Positions 63,017-64,000 of a stretch of DNA of 64,000 nucleotides are shown piece after piece (within the stretch, counting starts at the first letter, position 1; every line of letters starts with the position of its first letter). The stretch comes from Hymenobacter sp. DG25B (GTDB taxonomy: Bacteria; Bacteroidota; Bacteroidia; Cytophagales; Hymenobacteraceae). Where the stretch lies: the NCBI RefSeq assembly GCF_000801315.1, contig NZ_CP010056.1, positions 105,181-169,180 of the forward strand, in the 5' to 3' direction. Below the pieces are notes generated by a model. The model was not told where the DNA came from and did no database searches. It worked only from the letters and a program-made list of their open reading frames with translations. The translations under genes and the position numbers were made by a program.

Positions 63017-64000
63017 TTAAAGTTTAGCGGGTGAGAAGCCGCGCAGGCGCAGCGAGTTAGTCAGCACCGACACAGAGCTGAGCGCCATAGCTGCCGCCGC
63101 CAGCATGGGTGAGAGCAACAGCCCGAACACGGGATACAGCAGGCCCGCCGCTATGGGAATGCCCAGCGTGTTGTAGATAAAGGCAAAAAACAGGTTTTGC
63201 TTGATGGTACGGATGGTCTGGCGGGACAGCTCTATGGCTGTTACCACCCCGTGCAGGTCGGAGCGCATGAGCGTGATGCCGGCAGCTTCCATGGCTACAT
63301 CGGTACCGCCACCCATGGCCAGACCAATATCGGCCTGCGCCAGCGCCGGGGCATCGTTGATGCCATCCCCCACCATGGCTACGGTGCGCCCCTCGGCCTG
63401 CAGCTCTTTTACCTTGCCGGCTTTATCCTGAGGCAGCACCTCAGCAAAGAAACGCTTGATACCTACCTGAGCCGCCACCTGGCCTGCCGTTTGGGGGTTG
63501 TCGCCGGTCATCATCACTACCTCCATGCCCAGGCTTTGCAGGCGCTTAATAGCGCCCGCCGAAGTATCCCGCACGGTATCGGCCACACCAATCAGACCTG
63601 CAGCCTGCCCCGCAACGGCCACATAAAGCACCGTTTTGGCCTGAGCCAGGAGCGCTTCCGCCTGTTGCTGCAACTTGGGTAGAACATTTACGCCGGCTTC
63701 AGCCAGCAGCCGGGCGTTACCAATGAGAACTTCCTGACCATTAATGGTGGCCGCAGCTCCTTTTCCTTCCACGGCCCGGAAACCGGTAGCCGGCAAAGAT
63801 GCGGCCTGCCGGGCATCGGCGTAGCGCACCACGGCTTCGGCCAGCGGGTGTTCACTCTGCCGCTCTACGGCGGCCACCAACGGCAGCAGCTGCGCGGCCG
63901 GTTGCCCATCGGCCACCAGAAAGTCGGTTACCGATGGCTCACCGCGGGTAATGGTGCCGGTTTTATCCAGCAGAATGGTATTTACCTGATAGGCTTTTTC
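63017..64000 (-). CDS. copA: Cu+-exporting P1B-type ATPase, C-terminal half (runs off right edge)
   Basis: C-terminal 327 residues of a heavy-metal P-type ATPase. The phosphorylation site DKTGTIT is present near the right edge, followed by the nucleotide-binding domain with the CopA-specific SEHPLAEAV and EGKGAAA, the TGDNPQTA loop and [18 protein letters not shown]. The last two TM helices carry YNTLGIP (Tyr-Asn) and [15 protein letters not shown] (Met and Ser), the pattern of the Cu+-selective P1B-1 group. The N-terminal metal-binding and CPC parts lie outside the window. With the cupredoxin gene it forms a copper-handling pair and may supply the periplasm with copper for NosZ or detoxify copper. 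Confidence 0.92.
   Translation of the reverse strand, partial: EKAYQVNTILLDKTGTITRGEPSVTDFLVADGQPAAQLLPLVAAVERQSEHPLAEAVVRYADARQAASLPATGFRAVEGKGAAATINGQEVLIGNARLLAEAGVNVLPKLQQQAEALLAQAKTVLYVAVAGQAAGLIGVADTVRDTSAGAIKRLQSLGMEVVMMTGDNPQTAGQVAAQVGIKRFFAEVLPQDKAGKVKELQAEGRTVAMVGDGINDAPALAQADIGLAMGGGTDVAMEAAGITLMRSDLHGVVTAIELSRQTIRTIKQNLFFAFIYNTLGIPIAAGLLYPVFGLLLSPMLAAAAMALSSVSVLTNSLRLRGFSPAKL

Overview
The window looks like a chromosomal segment of a high-GC member of the Bacteroidota, most likely Hymenobacter or a close relative in the Cytophagales. The signs are a SusC/SusD pair under a hybrid two-component system, an ABC permease fused to an M1 peptidase, a NosZ with a Sec-type leader and no nosR/nosX, TAnnTTTG-type promoter boxes, few Shine-Dalgarno sites, and many intergenic palindromes. 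The genus is inferred from gene content and composition, not from a marker gene. No rRNA, tRNA or CRISPR array was seen.

Layout. 1-2.9 kb (minus): GH92 mannosidase (cut by the left edge), CutC and glycosylasparaginase, which together suggest N-glycan breakdown. 3.3-5.8 kb: tyrosine recombinase, Fic AMP-transferase and a striking set of nested palindromes upstream of fic. 5.8-8.35 kb: gamma-glutamyltransferase and a rifampin ADP-ribosyltransferase gene. 8.5-20.9 kb: a compact fructan/sucrose utilisation locus (periplasmic-binding-protein HTCS, SusC, SusD, sugar porter, fructokinase, GH32), closed by a strong terminator. 21-21.5 kb: an IS3 relic. 21.5-31.9 kb: an XRE regulator divergent from a membrane-stress operon (YbjN/CesT-like protein, PspA, YqiJ/NfeD-like protein, a 31-codon mini-ORF, a YqiK-type flotillin) and a 1633-residue AAA+ ATPase. 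31.9-38.4 kb: LytS/LytR pair divergent from an ABC ATPase and an ABC permease/M1 aminopeptidase. 38.4-46.1 kb: NtrC-type regulator and kinase divergent from a HlyD/LolD/MacB-like efflux operon. 46.1-49.1 kb: decayed genes, plus one apparently intact 45-residue basic protein gene with its own promoter and terminator. 49.1-52.8 kb (minus): D-galactonate operon (SMP-30 lactonase, DgoK, DgoD, DgoA). 52.9-53.4 kb: a GH1-like gene cut off by an IS3 relic. 53.9-62.6 kb: YitT, RIC-type iron-centre repair protein, Crp/Fnr regulator, nosZ, a membrane protein, nosL, nosD, nosF, nosY. 62.6-64 kb (minus): cupredoxin and CopA Cu+ ATPase (cut by the right edge).

How the genes work together. The fructan locus covers sensing, outer-membrane import, periplasmic hydrolysis, inner-membrane uptake and phosphorylation. 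The galactonate genes convert galactonolactone to pyruvate and glyceraldehyde-3-phosphate. The nos block encodes the reductase, its maturation proteins and a plausible regulator, with copper-handling genes converging on it. The PspA/flotillin/AAA+ block looks like an inner-membrane maintenance system and is the least understood functional unit here.

Data quality. At least eleven otherwise well-conserved frames are broken by single-base deletions, all in the same sense and nearly all in G or C runs, in 0.6-9 kb and 34.8-43.2 kb. About 20 kb between these blocks shows none. Homopolymer under-calling is the simplest explanation, so these genes are listed as CDS with the break marked, while clearly decayed relics are listed as pseudogenes.
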